Source: Streptomyces eurythermus
GTDB taxonomy: Bacteria > Actinomycetota > Actinomycetes > Streptomycetales > Streptomycetaceae
DNA: 64,000 nucleotides
Reading direction: 5' to 3'
NCBI RefSeq assembly: GCF_014649115.1
Contig: NZ_BMSK01000018.1
Coordinates: 154,643 to 218,642 of the forward strand
Made by a program: the position numbers and the translations under genes. This document shows, piece after piece, positions 21,101 through 28,988 of the stretch; position 1 is the first letter of the stretch, and every line of letters begins with the position of its first letter. The notes beneath the pieces are model-generated. The model saw only the letters and a program-made list of their open reading frames with translations, did no database searches and was not told the DNA's origin.

Positions 21101-21619
21101 CGCCCGGAGACCGCCGGGCGCCTCGCCCGCCGCGTCGACCGCCGGCTCGGCCTCGGCGCCGCCGCGCGCCCCGTCCTGCTGCCGCTGGTCACCGCCCTGC
21201 TCGACGGCGGCCCGGAACCCCTCAGGGCCTGCGTCGCCACCGTCCTGGCCGGCGCCGGCACGCCCGCCTCCCGTCCGCTCCGCCGCGAGCTGCTGGAGTT
21301 CCTGCTCGACCGGGAGCGGGACCCGGCCGTCCTGGACGCCGTCCTGCGCGCGGCGGTGGCCCGGGACGACCCCCGGACGGGGCCGGGGGAGGAGGAGACC
21401 CGGGACCTGGTCCACCGCACCGGCCTGCTCCTCGTCCGCACGCCCGAGGGCGCCGCCCGCTGCGACCGGGGCCTGGCCGACCTCGTCCGGCACGTGCCCG
21501 GCTTCGCCGCCCGCCTGGCCCGCTGGCTGACCGACGCCCCGGACGACTGGGCCGCGCTGACCGGCCCCGGCACCCGCCGCATGATCGAGAACCTGGCGGG
21601 CGTGCGCGTACCCGCGTGA
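18107..21619 (+). CDS. Trypsin-like (inactive) / P-loop NTPase / alpha-solenoid fusion
   Basis: A 1170-aa multidomain protein. Residues 40-225 look like a trypsin fold: GLGFLADHEGTLLTSHETV carries the expected catalytic His (H72), but the Asp position reads LGLALIR and the nucleophile motif GDSGGP reads GAAGGP (Ala185), so protease activity is unlikely. Residues 285-400 form a P-loop NTPase with Walker A GAPGSGRTT (Lys replaced by Arg298) and Walker B LLLLLDGPEE, resembling STAND/NACHT modules. The remaining 700 residues are Ala/Leu-rich repeated helices consistent with a HEAT-like solenoid. No membrane segment is seen. The start ATG has GGGGAGG 8 bp upstream. The function is unknown. A sensory or scaffold STAND-like role is inference from architecture. 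Confidence 0.85.
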   Translation: MAERGPRTEGGRREREGHERPESGAPARTGALPDVVRTTGTDPVLVRIHDPAGRPLGLGFLADHEGTLLTSHETVDGRPRMLLHAPGERTRTVTADAVTPLPRLGLALIRTEGLGADPLPLTVRSRIGAGTYVRIAAGCWRQARVLAATRATYSAGDGPHLLEDVLELAIGTAGRDALRPGGGAAGGPVCDARTGAVVGVLGTALSAAGREAGFAVPLRPADDALAALLARNAATVPAYGADLNLAGILQLTTTSVGQDGPPGATDPVERPGIARELTAFTAGDRPVLGLVGAPGSGRTTQLAALAARRARGERPAPTLWLRGADLAATDGSVADAARRALARAARIVAASRAVRPEDLGDVTPEHLARLAARAGRPLLLLLDGPEEMPPALAHRLPEWTRGTADWLHGTGARLLVACREEHWERAGRAFPDNLLHAPAPEEGPASAAPLPPCLPIGDLTADEARRARARYGIADGVLAERDARHPLTLRLLSEVRAAAPAAPLAGPLDRHDVFAAYLDLVCLRVAVRLAAAGGPRGTAVRRLAARVAGQVHEAARRSLGPGQGELDRESFEAVFPWGPAPARLGAGTGWASAVLAEGLLVPAGGGYRFAHEDLADWLHGMHLDLDEALRALVRSPGERPEADRPVPVPHHRTGPVVQALLLLARQHGSRQLGARLRELADALDRDTGSWWAARLLARTLLQVPDATPYTEVLRLLADRVAAWRQERRPVPAEFGPAFWTALPVTAPERLDLLRRLLPADPAPSASAPRHLDAVAGLLAAAPEAVQPLLTRWFTDERPLPATPHATVATAAQALLHTHRHRAPDDLTEVLVDCPHPRAEELLGALAEDEPSAVCRAADRWAHDERPARRAAAVTHALRAAPHVRTAADRALLGRAALAVLARPADHALHGAARAVLAHDPDSRDRHLPEALRHFADGDPRIPPGALVPALATHPEPVLDAFRARLRAPEDAVLRALTEITAPALARPVAALLQEAVRLRPETAGRLARRVDRRLGLGAAARPVLLPLVTALLDGGPEPLRACVATVLAGAGTPASRPLRRELLEFLLDRERDPAVLDAVLRAAVARDDPRTGPGEEETRDLVHRTGLLLVRTPEGAARCDRGLADLVRHVPGFAARLARWLTDAPDDWAALTGPGTRRMIENLAGVRVPA

Positions 21620-21627
21620 GGAGCGAA

Positions 21628-21653
21628 CCCGTATCGGCCTGGGCGGATACGGG
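21628..21653 (+). terminator. Hairpin after the NTPase-solenoid gene
   Basis: An 8-bp perfect inverted repeat (CCCGTATC at 21628-21635 and GATACGGG at 21646-21653, 10-nt loop) starts 9 bp after the stop. It is shorter than the other terminators here. Confidence 0.5.
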
Positions 21654-21802
21654 GCATACGCCCACCGCCCGGGCGCCACCACGGACGTGCGCCCCGTCAC
21701 AGCCCCCATGCCGATGCTGGCGCGGAGCACCCGGCATGGCACCCTTAGACCTGCACAACGAGGTCAAGACAGACACGGACAAGGGTTCGAGGAGCGGTCA
21801 CA

Positions 21803-22750
21803 GTGCAGCGCTGGCGTGGCTTGGAGGACATCCCCCAGGACTGGGGGCGCAGCGTCGTCACCATCGGTTCCTACGACGGCGTCCACCGCGGCCACCAGCT
21901 GATCATCAAGCACGCCGTCGACCGCGCCCGCGAACTGGGCGTGCCCGCCGTCGTCGTCACCTTCGACCCGCACCCCAGCGAGGTGGTCCGCCCCGGCAGC
22001 CACCCCCCGCTGCTCGCCCCGCACCACCGCCGCGCCGAGCTGATGGCCGAGCTGGGCGTCGACGCGGTCCTCGTCCTGCCGTTCACCACCGAGTTCTCCA
22101 AGCTGTCGCCCGCCGACTTCGTGGTGAAGGTGCTGGTGGACAAGTTGCACGCCAAGGCGGTCGTGGAGGGCCCCAACTTCCGCTTCGGCCACAAGGCCGC
22201 CGGCAACGTCGAGTTCCTCACCGAGCAGGGCAAGACCTACGACTTCGAGGTGGATGTCGTCGACCTCTATGTCACCGGCGAGGCGGGCGGCGGCGAGCCG
22301 TTCTCCTCCACGCTGACCCGCCGCCTGGTCGCCGAGGGCGATGTCGCGGGCGCCCGCGAGATCCTGGGCCGCCCGCACCGTGTGGAGGGTGTCGTCGTCC
22401 GCGGCGCCCAGCGCGGCCGGGAACTGGGCTTCCCGACGGCCAACGTCGAGACGCTCCCGCACACCGCCATCCCCGCCGACGGCGTGTACGCGGGCTTCCT
22501 GCACGCCCAGGGCGAGGTCATGCCGGCCGCCGTCTCCGTGGGCACCAACCCGCAGTTCGACGGCACCGAGCGCACGGTGGAGGCGTACGCCATCGACCGC
22601 GTCGGCCTTGATCTGTACGGGCTGCACGTCGCCGTCGACTTCCTCGCCTATGTGCGCGGCCAGGCGAAGTTCGAGTCGCTGGAGGCCCTGCTGGAGCAGA
22701 TGGCCGTGGACGTGCAGCGCTGCCGGGAGATCGTGGCGGCGGAGCGGTAG
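21803..22750 (+). CDS. ribF: Bifunctional riboflavin kinase / FAD synthetase
   Basis: RibF phosphorylates riboflavin to FMN and adenylates FMN to FAD. The 315-aa product has the N-terminal nucleotidyltransferase motif GSYDGVHRGH (about residues 22-31), then GPNFRFGHKAAG, and the C-terminal flavokinase domain with RGRELGFPTANV and GVYAGFL. GTG 21803 is the start, with GAGGAG about 9 bp upstream. No FMN riboswitch is evident in the short leader. It converges on a T7SS gene across a strong terminator. Confidence 0.96.
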   Translation: MQRWRGLEDIPQDWGRSVVTIGSYDGVHRGHQLIIKHAVDRARELGVPAVVVTFDPHPSEVVRPGSHPPLLAPHHRRAELMAELGVDAVLVLPFTTEFSKLSPADFVVKVLVDKLHAKAVVEGPNFRFGHKAAGNVEFLTEQGKTYDFEVDVVDLYVTGEAGGGEPFSSTLTRRLVAEGDVAGAREILGRPHRVEGVVVRGAQRGRELGFPTANVETLPHTAIPADGVYAGFLHAQGEVMPAAVSVGTNPQFDGTERTVEAYAIDRVGLDLYGLHVAVDFLAYVRGQAKFESLEALLEQMAVDVQRCREIVAAER

Positions 22751-22768
22751 TCCGCCGGCCCGCGGACG

Positions 22769-22813
22769 GATCCACGACGGATCCACGACGGTTCCGGCGA
22801 CGGTTCCACGACG
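22769..22813. repeat. Four tandem 11-12-bp units after ribF
   Basis: Successive units GATCCACGACG, GATCCACGACG, GTTCCGGCGACG and GTTCCACGACG lie between the ribF stop and the terminator. This is probably replication slippage in noncoding DNA; no function is apparent. Confidence 0.6.
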
Positions 22814-22814
22814 C

Positions 22815-22853
22815 GAAAGGGCGGCCGGTGCGATGCGCACCGGCCGCCCTTTC
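22815..22853. terminator. Bidirectional terminator between ribF and convergent T7SS gene
   Basis: A perfect 18-bp inverted repeat (arms 22815-22832 and 22836-22853, loop ATG) has A/T-rich outer ends on both sides, so it can act for ribF on the plus strand and for the minus-strand gene ending at 22868. Confidence 0.85.
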
Positions 22854-22867
22854 ACTTGCCCTGCCCG

Positions 22868-25800
22868 CTACTGCTGGGGCGGAGCCTGCGGCGGCTGCTG
22901 GCCCTGGCCCGGGTACGGCTGAGGCTGGGCCTGCGGCTGTCCGGGCTGCGGGTAGCCGCCCGGCTGGGGCTGGCCCGGATACGGCTGCGGCTGGCCCTGC
23001 TGCGGCGGGTAGGGCTGCTGCGCCGGGGCGTACGGCTGACCGGGCGCCTGCGGGTACGGCTGGCCGGGGGCCTGCGGGTAGGGCTGGCCCGGTGCCTGCG
23101 GGTACGGCTGGTCCGGGGCCTGGGGCGGCTGGCCCGCGCCGTACGGCTGTTGGCCCGCGCCGTACGGCTGCTGGCCCGGCACGGCCTGGCCCGGCATCGG
23201 CGGGGCGGCCACCGGCGGCGGGTTGCCGTCGCTCGTCCACAGCCCCTGCGACTGCTGGTGCCGGGTGAAGTCCTCGGCGACCATCGCGGCCAGGTTGAAG
23301 TACGCCTCGCGGGTCTTCGGCCGCATCATGTCCAGGTCGACCTCGGCGCCGGCGGCCAGGTGCTCGTCGAAGGGCACGACGATGACCCCGCGCGTACGGG
23401 TCTCGAAGTGCGCCACGATGTCCTCGACCTTGATCATCTTGCCGGTCTCGCGGACCCCGGAGATCACGGTCAGGGACCGGGAGACCAGGTCGGAGTACCC
23501 GTGCGCGGACAGCCAGTCCAGCGTCGTACTGGCACTGCTCGCGCCGTCCACCGAGGGCGTGGAGATGATGATCAGCTGGTCGGCGAGGTCCAGCACCCCG
23601 CGCATGGCGCTGTACAGCAGACCGGTGCCCGAGTCGGTCAGGATGACCGGGTACTGCCGGCCGAGGACGTCGATCGCCCGCCGGTAGTCCTCGTCGTTGA
23701 ACGTGGTCGAGACGGCCGGGTCCACGTCGTTGGCGATGATCTCCAGACCGGAGGGCGCCTGGGAGGTGAACCGCCGGATGTCCATGTACGAGTTCAGGTA
23801 CGGGATGGCCTGGACGAGGTCACGGATGGTGGCCCCGGTCTCCCGGCGCACCCGGCGCCCGAGCGTGCCCGCGTCCGGGTTGGCGTCGATGGCCAGGATC
23901 TTGTCCTGCCGCTCGGTGGCCAGGGTGGAGCCGAGCGCGGTCGTCGTGGTCGTCTTGCCCACACCGCCCTTGAGGCTGATCACCGCGATCCGGTAGCAGG
24001 ACAGCACCGGCGTGCGGATCAGCTCCAGCTTCCGCTGCCGCTCGGCCTCCTCCTTCTTCCCGCCCAGCTTGAACCGGCCGCCGCCCGCGGCGGGCCGGCC
24101 GCTCTTCGCCTTCTGCCTCTTGTTGTTGAGCAGCCGGTCCGAGGACAGCTCCACGGCGGCGGTGTAACCGAGCGGCGCGGCACCGGGGTTGGTCGGCTGC
24201 CGCTGGTCGTGCTGCACGGGCTGCGGCCACGCCGCGCCGGAACGCGGATCGACCGGAGCCTGCGGCGCGCCGGACTCCGGGCCTTGCGGCGGCTGGGGGA
24301 AGCCGTAACCGCCCGGCTGGGCCGGGGGGTTGGGCGGGCCGGGCTGCGGGAAGCCGTAGCCGCCGGGCGGAGTGGGGCCGTTGGGGTTCGGCGGAGTCGG
24401 GCCGCCGGGGGCCGGCTGGGGTGCCGGGGGCTGGGGGAAGCCGTAACCGCCGGGCTGGGCAGGGGAGTTGGGCGCACCTGGCTGCGGGAAGCCGTAGCCG
24501 CCGGGCGGGGTGGGACCGTTGGGAACCGGCTGCGGACCGGCGGCCGGCCCGGCGGGCTGGTTCGGTCGGTCAGGGTTGCCGGGCTGGCCTTGGTTCCCGG
24601 GCTGACCGGGGGTGTCGGGCTGGTTGGGGTTGTTCGGCTGCTGCCACGCGGCGGGCGCGGGCTGCGGGGCCTGCGGCTGGAACGGCGGCTGCGCACCGGG
24701 CGCACCGGCCGGGCCCTGCCCGTCCGCCGGCTGCGGCTGCTGACCCGGCATCGGTCCGGGCTGCTGCGGCCACTGGGCGGCGGGCGCCGGAGCGGCGGGC
24801 TGGTACGCGGGCGGCAGCGGAGGCACCCCGTTCTGCGGCGCGGGCGGCGGCGTCCAGCCGGGCTGGGCGCCCTGCGGAGCCGGGGGAGCGGGCGGCGCGG
24901 CGGCGTACGGGGCACCGGGGGCGGGCTGGGGGGCACCGGGCTGCGGGTTCGCCGGGGGCGGCGGGAAACCGTAACCCCCGGGCTGGGGCACGCCGGGCTG
25001 CTGGGGCGCCGGGTGCGGCGGGAAGCCGTAGCCGCCGGGCTGCGGGGGTGTCGGGGGCTGGGGGAAGCCGTAGCCGCCGGGCTGGGGGGCGGCGGACGAC
25101 TGGACGTCCGTGGGCTGCTGGGCCGCGTCACTCGAGGCATCGGTGGCCGAGGCATCGGGGCCCGGGGCACCGTCGCTCGCGGCGCCGTCACTCGCGGTGC
25201 TGCCGACCGGGGTGCCGTCGCCCGGGGCGCTGTCCTTCGGTGTGCCGTCCTCGGGAGTGCTCTGCTGCTCGGTGGTGTCCTGGGCCGTACCGTCTGCCGG
25301 TACGGCGTCCGAGGGCGCCGAGGCGTCGGTCCGCGCGGAGTCGGCGGCGCCCTCTCCGGCGCCCCCCTCCTGGGCGGTCGCCCCGGCGGGCTTGTCGTCC
25401 GTGCCCTCCTCCGCCACGGCACCGTCGGCGGCGGACCCCGAGTCCCCCTGACCGGCCTCGCCCTCCTCGGACGGGGAGTCACCCGAGGCACCAGCGTCCG
25501 ACGACACCCCAGCGTCCGACGTCGTACCGGCATCCGAGGCGACGGAGTCCGACGCAACGCTCTCCGAGCCGGCGGCCCCGGCCACCGCGCCTCCGCCGCT
25601 CGTCCGGTCCCCGGAATCCCCGGCACCGGCCCCCTCGGCCGAACCGTCGGCGCCCTCGGCCGGCTTGACCTCGGCCGCCACGCGCTCGGCGAACTCGGCC
25701 ATCTCGCGCTTGAGGGCGGCTGCGGAGAACCGCATGGTCGCCCCGCTCTCCAGGTCCCCGTTGTCCGTCTCCGGCCCGACCGAGGCGGGAGCGGCCGACG

Positions 25801-26371
25801 CCTCCTGCCCGGCCGACTGCGGCTGCTGCGGCTGCTGCGGTTCGAAGCCCTCGGGCAGCCGCGGCATCGGAACCGGGCTGCCGGCCGGCGGCGCGGGCTG
25901 CGCGGGCGGGGCGTACGACGCGCCCTCGGGGGCGTACGGCGCACCCTCAGGAGCGTAAGGCGCCCCCTGCGGAGGCGTGCCCGAAGGCCCCTGCGCGGGA
26001 GCGGGCGGCGGATACGCGGTCCCCTGCGGCGGGGTGAACGGAGCGCCCTGCGGCGGAGCGAACGGAGTGCCCTGCGCGGGCGTGCCCGTCGGCTGGGCGG
26101 CCGGCGGCGTGGCACCAGGAGCAGGAGCAGGAGCCGGGGCCGGCGGGCTCGCCGGGAACGACGGCACCGCGGAGCCGGCCGGAGCGCCCGGATCCGCGGA
26201 ACCGGTGAACCCGCTCGCGCCTCCCGACGTACCGGAGGCGTTCTGCGTGTACCAGGCGGGGGGAGCGTAGTCGATGGTGAACTCGCCGGTGGTCTCGACG
26301 GCCTCCGCGTCGGGCTGGTCATCGCCGGGTGTGTCCCAGCCCCCGCGCATCCCGTCCCGATCGCTGCTCAC
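22868..26371 (-). CDS. T7SS-associated Pro/Gly-rich protein with MinD-like ATPase domain (EspI-like)
   Basis: An 1167-aa protein. Residues 1-770 are low-complexity Pro/Gln/Ala/Gly/Ser, with many PGGYGFPQP repeats and an acidic Ser/Asp stretch. A MinD/ParA ATPase domain follows (about 790-1060): Walker A KGGVGKTTTTT near residue 800, LAIDANPDAGTLGRR and ILTDSGTGLLYSAMRG. The C-terminal 90 residues are QAPGQPYP repeats. Mycobacterial EspI proteins of ESX-1 have the same Pro-rich plus MinD layout, and this gene stands at the edge of the T7SS locus. GTG 26371 has a perfect AGGAGG site just upstream. It probably regulates or energises secretion from the cytosol. Role in Streptomyces is inference. 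Confidence 0.9.
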   Translation of the reverse strand: MSSDRDGMRGGWDTPGDDQPDAEAVETTGEFTIDYAPPAWYTQNASGTSGGASGFTGSADPGAPAGSAVPSFPASPPAPAPAPAPGATPPAAQPTGTPAQGTPFAPPQGAPFTPPQGTAYPPPAPAQGPSGTPPQGAPYAPEGAPYAPEGASYAPPAQPAPPAGSPVPMPRLPEGFEPQQPQQPQSAGQEASAAPASVGPETDNGDLESGATMRFSAAALKREMAEFAERVAAEVKPAEGADGSAEGAGAGDSGDRTSGGGAVAGAAGSESVASDSVASDAGTTSDAGVSSDAGASGDSPSEEGEAGQGDSGSAADGAVAEEGTDDKPAGATAQEGGAGEGAADSARTDASAPSDAVPADGTAQDTTEQQSTPEDGTPKDSAPGDGTPVGSTASDGAASDGAPGPDASATDASSDAAQQPTDVQSSAAPQPGGYGFPQPPTPPQPGGYGFPPHPAPQQPGVPQPGGYGFPPPPANPQPGAPQPAPGAPYAAAPPAPPAPQGAQPGWTPPPAPQNGVPPLPPAYQPAAPAPAAQWPQQPGPMPGQQPQPADGQGPAGAPGAQPPFQPQAPQPAPAAWQQPNNPNQPDTPGQPGNQGQPGNPDRPNQPAGPAAGPQPVPNGPTPPGGYGFPQPGAPNSPAQPGGYGFPQPPAPQPAPGGPTPPNPNGPTPPGGYGFPQPGPPNPPAQPGGYGFPQPPQGPESGAPQAPVDPRSGAAWPQPVQHDQRQPTNPGAAPLGYTAAVELSSDRLLNNKRQKAKSGRPAAGGGRFKLGGKKEEAERQRKLELIRTPVLSCYRIAVISLKGGVGKTTTTTALGSTLATERQDKILAIDANPDAGTLGRRVRRETGATIRDLVQAIPYLNSYMDIRRFTSQAPSGLEIIANDVDPAVSTTFNDEDYRRAIDVLGRQYPVILTDSGTGLLYSAMRGVLDLADQLIIISTPSVDGASSASTTLDWLSAHGYSDLVSRSLTVISGVRETGKMIKVEDIVAHFETRTRGVIVVPFDEHLAAGAEVDLDMMRPKTREAYFNLAAMVAEDFTRHQQSQGLWTSDGNPPPVAAPPMPGQAVPGQQPYGAGQQPYGAGQPPQAPDQPYPQAPGQPYPQAPGQPYPQAPGQPYAPAQQPYPPQQGQPQPYPGQPQPGGYPQPGQPQAQPQPYPGQGQQPPQAPPQQ

Positions 26372-26671
26372 AATTCCTCCTGGTGTGGTCGAGCACCCTC
26401 ATGCCGTGCCGGGGCGACCATGTCGTGTCGTACCGAGTCGTCCGTAGTCGTTCGGGGCGGTCCGACTCACCGGACCTCCCCCGGGACACCGACGCCCGGC
26501 CCACGGGTCCTGCCATCGCGCCCACTCCCAGCCTAATCACCGGACGCCGCACCTCGGCAGGCCCGCCCGCCTCTCGGCGCCCGCCCGGTGGGCCGGTGCC
26601 CGCCCGAGGACGCCTCAACCGTCCCACCGGTCCACCAGGCCACCCGAACAAAAGGGACGGGAAAGGGCAGT
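26372..26671. promoter_or_regulatory. Intergenic leader of the MinD-like gene
   Basis: A 300-bp gap between two minus-strand T7SS genes, with no credible gene. On the minus strand a TAGGCT hexamer (plus-strand 26530-26535) resembles a streptomycete -10 element and would give a leader of about 150 nt. The -35 region is not convincing. Confidence 0.35.
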
Positions 26672-27457
26672 TCAGTCCATCCGGCGCGGTGTGCCCAACA
26701 ATCCGATCTCGGCGTCCGTGGGTTGCGTCAGCACGTACTGCCGGTCACGGTCGGTGCACCACAGGGTGACCCCGTCGGGCAGCGCGGGCAGCGACTCCAC
26801 CTCGGTCCTCGACAGCCCCATCGTGCGCCCGAGTTCGGCCGCCTCGTCCGGCGAGACCCGCTGGATGCCGGCGAGCCGTGCCTGCCGCAGCAGCCGGGGC
26901 GCGACCGGGCTGAGATACGGCAGCAGCGTCAGCACCGACTGCCAGGGACCGGAGACCACCCGGCCGCGCGGGGGCCGCATACCGCAGTCCCGCACCACCA
27001 GCACCGGCGTACCGGCGGAGGCGCCCTGCGGCGGCACCCGCCCGACGTCGTACACGGACAGGCCGTTCTGTCCGCCGCCCATCGCGTGCACCATCTGCAT
27101 CCAGGCCTGCGGCCGGCCGGTCTCCACGGCGACCCGGGCGCCGGTGGCGGCCGAGCGCAGCGCCAGTACCTGCGCGGTCCACAGGCCGCCGATCAGAACG
27201 ACGTCGTAGGGCGTGGGCCGGTTGATGCCCAGTACGGCCGGCTGTCCCTCGGCGTCGACACCGGCCACCACCCCGTCGTCCCCGATGGGCAGGGCGAGCG
27301 CGTCCAGTTGCTGCGCGGGCAGCCCGTGCCGGCCGTGCCGGGGCCCGATCAGGCCCAGGCCGTGCCGCAGCCGGTCCACCGTCCGCCGCAGCCCGGACGG
27401 CTCCTGGGCTCCCGGCGCCGCCTGGCCCGCCGGGGCGGTCGTCGGAATCGTCGTCAC
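26672..27457 (-). CDS. T7SS locus conserved hypothetical protein
   Basis: A 261-aa protein without signal peptide or membrane helices. The middle contains PTPYDVVLIGGLWTAQVLAL and RVAVETGRPQAWMQMVHA, giving an alpha/beta impression, and the C-terminus includes RVSPDEAAELGRTMGLSRTE. I do not recognise a domain. Its GTG start overlaps the stop of eccE (GTGA), so it is translationally coupled to a core T7SS gene and is probably a cytosolic T7SS component or chaperone. This is inference from position only. Confidence 0.8.
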   Translation of the reverse strand: MTTIPTTAPAGQAAPGAQEPSGLRRTVDRLRHGLGLIGPRHGRHGLPAQQLDALALPIGDDGVVAGVDAEGQPAVLGINRPTPYDVVLIGGLWTAQVLALRSAATGARVAVETGRPQAWMQMVHAMGGGQNGLSVYDVGRVPPQGASAGTPVLVVRDCGMRPPRGRVVSGPWQSVLTLLPYLSPVAPRLLRQARLAGIQRVSPDEAAELGRTMGLSRTEVESLPALPDGVTLWCTDRDRQYVLTQPTDAEIGLLGTPRRMD

Positions 27458-28794
27458 CGCGCACCTCCGAGGGGCAGAGTGGCCAGCATGCCGGGCAGCT
27501 GCTCGCGGTCGAGCCGGGCCAGCCCCGCACCGGACTGCCGGGCGGCGGTCTCCAGGGCGCGCCGCGCCGCCACGAGTTCGTCGTCACTGCGCCCGGTCAC
27601 CCGCAGGTGCCCGCACAGCGACACCTCCTGCCGCTCCCCGGGCGCGAGCGTCAGACTGAAGGTGGTCGCCAGGGCCGGTATCGCCGTGACCCGGGCGACG
27701 AACTGGGGGAGGGACTCGGCCCGGCCGCCGCCCAGCGGGGGCCAGCGCCGCACCCAGTAGGTGGTGTGCCGCCGGTTGTCACAGCGCCAGCTGCGCCCCG
27801 ACTCCTCCGTGCGGCGCTCCCGGGTCTCGCTGCGCCCCGCCTCCGCGGTGACCAGCGGATTGGCGCAGGCCGAGGTGGCGAGGGCGGCGACCAGCTCCTC
27901 CTCGTCCAGCACCCGGGCGCGGAACCCGGCGCCGGTGAGCCGGCTCGCCAGGTGGTCCGCGGCCCGTACGACGCACTTCTGCGCGCCCTCCAGCCCGCCG
28001 CCGCGCGCGGCCACGGCCTCCGCGCACAGCTCGGGATCCAGCTTCAGCGCGATCCAGGTGATGCGCACGGCCGGGGCGCCGGTCTGCTCCTGCAACGGGA
28101 CGTAGTTGGCGACGGCCACCGACTGCTGGGGCAGGTGCAGCGCGGGCGCCGGCTGCGTGTGCAGCACGATCTGCGCGGACTCCAGACGGATGCCGTCCAC
28201 CTCCAGCGCGCCCCGCACCAGGCCCAGCGGCAGCGGCTGGCGGCTCCGCTCGGCGCGCAGCGCGGTCGCGTCGGCCTCCACCTGCAGCACGGCCGTGACG
28301 AACGTGCCGTCCCCGACGATGCCGACCGGCCGCCGGTCGCGCGCGCCGTACGAGTACGTGCGCAGGGCCGGCTCGCACTCCACGGCCGGGACCAGTCCGG
28401 GCTCGGTGCCCGGCGGTATCGGGGTGTTCGCGGCCCGCTTCTGCCGCGCCCGCAGCTCCCGCGCGGTGGCGAGCCACTCCGGCAGGGACCGGCCCCGCCG
28501 CCGTACGAACGCCAGCAGGAGCAGCACCAGCGCGACCACCGCCGCCGGCACCAGGGCCGCCATGCCGACGGCCCAGCCGACGAGCAGCACGGCCGCCGCC
28601 AGCTCCACCAGCACAAGCCGTTGCAAACGGAACGACCCGGCCTGGCCCGGCCGTTGCCGGAGCCCGGGCGTGACCTGCTGGCGGTCCGCGCCGCGCCGGG
28701 CGGACGCGGCGCGCGGCGCGGACCCGGACCCGGCCGCACGACCTCGTGCCGCCGACCGGCCGCGCGCTCGCGTCCGCGTTCCGGAAGCCATCAC
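27454..28794 (-). CDS. eccE: Type VII secretion protein EccE
   Basis: EccE is a peripheral subunit of the ESX membrane complex. The 446-aa protein has a basic Arg/Gly-rich N-terminus, two adjacent membrane helices (LVLVELAAAVLLVGWAVGMA and ALVPAAVVALVLLLLAFV, about residues 60-100) and a large soluble domain containing GIVGDGTFVTAVLQVE and QSVAVANYVPLQEQ. Start choice is GTG 28794 or ATG 28791, both following GGGGGAT. It is divergent from eccB across 194 bp and coupled to the next gene downstream. Confidence 0.88.
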   Translation of the reverse strand: MMASGTRTRARGRSAARGRAAGSGSAPRAASARRGADRQQVTPGLRQRPGQAGSFRLQRLVLVELAAAVLLVGWAVGMAALVPAAVVALVLLLLAFVRRRGRSLPEWLATARELRARQKRAANTPIPPGTEPGLVPAVECEPALRTYSYGARDRRPVGIVGDGTFVTAVLQVEADATALRAERSRQPLPLGLVRGALEVDGIRLESAQIVLHTQPAPALHLPQQSVAVANYVPLQEQTGAPAVRITWIALKLDPELCAEAVAARGGGLEGAQKCVVRAADHLASRLTGAGFRARVLDEEELVAALATSACANPLVTAEAGRSETRERRTEESGRSWRCDNRRHTTYWVRRWPPLGGGRAESLPQFVARVTAIPALATTFSLTLAPGERQEVSLCGHLRVTGRSDDELVAARRALETAARQSGAGLARLDREQLPGMLATLPLGGAR

Positions 28795-28988
28795 TGCATC
28801 CCCCCGATTTGCTCACAACTCGCTGGAACCAGGCCACTGAACAAGGCCCTTGAGGGCCCAGGTACCCTACCCGCTCCACGAGACCCGCTCCGTACCAGGC
28901 ATAGTAGGGGCCGGGTCCGACAACGGAGGGCGGGGGAGCGTGGTCCCCGGGCGCGCTCCGGGCGAGTCACGGGGAGAAACAGGCACAG
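28795..28988. promoter_or_regulatory. Divergent eccE/eccB promoter region
   Basis: This 194-bp interval must carry promoters for both arms of the T7SS core. TAGGGT on the minus strand (within 28860-28880) and CATAGT on the plus strand (near 28901) are possible -10 elements. Neither has a convincing -35, so no site is assigned firmly. GGGGAG precedes the eccB ATG. Confidence 0.4.

Noticed and set aside
22769..22813. Tandem 11-12-bp units as an operator array for ribF
   Set aside because: They lie after the ribF stop and before its terminator, so slippage in noncoding DNA is the simpler reading.
24277..25090. DNA repeats (gccgtagccgccgggctg type) as a mobile or noncoding element
   Set aside because: They are the codons of the GGYGFPQP protein repeats of the MinD-like gene, in frame.
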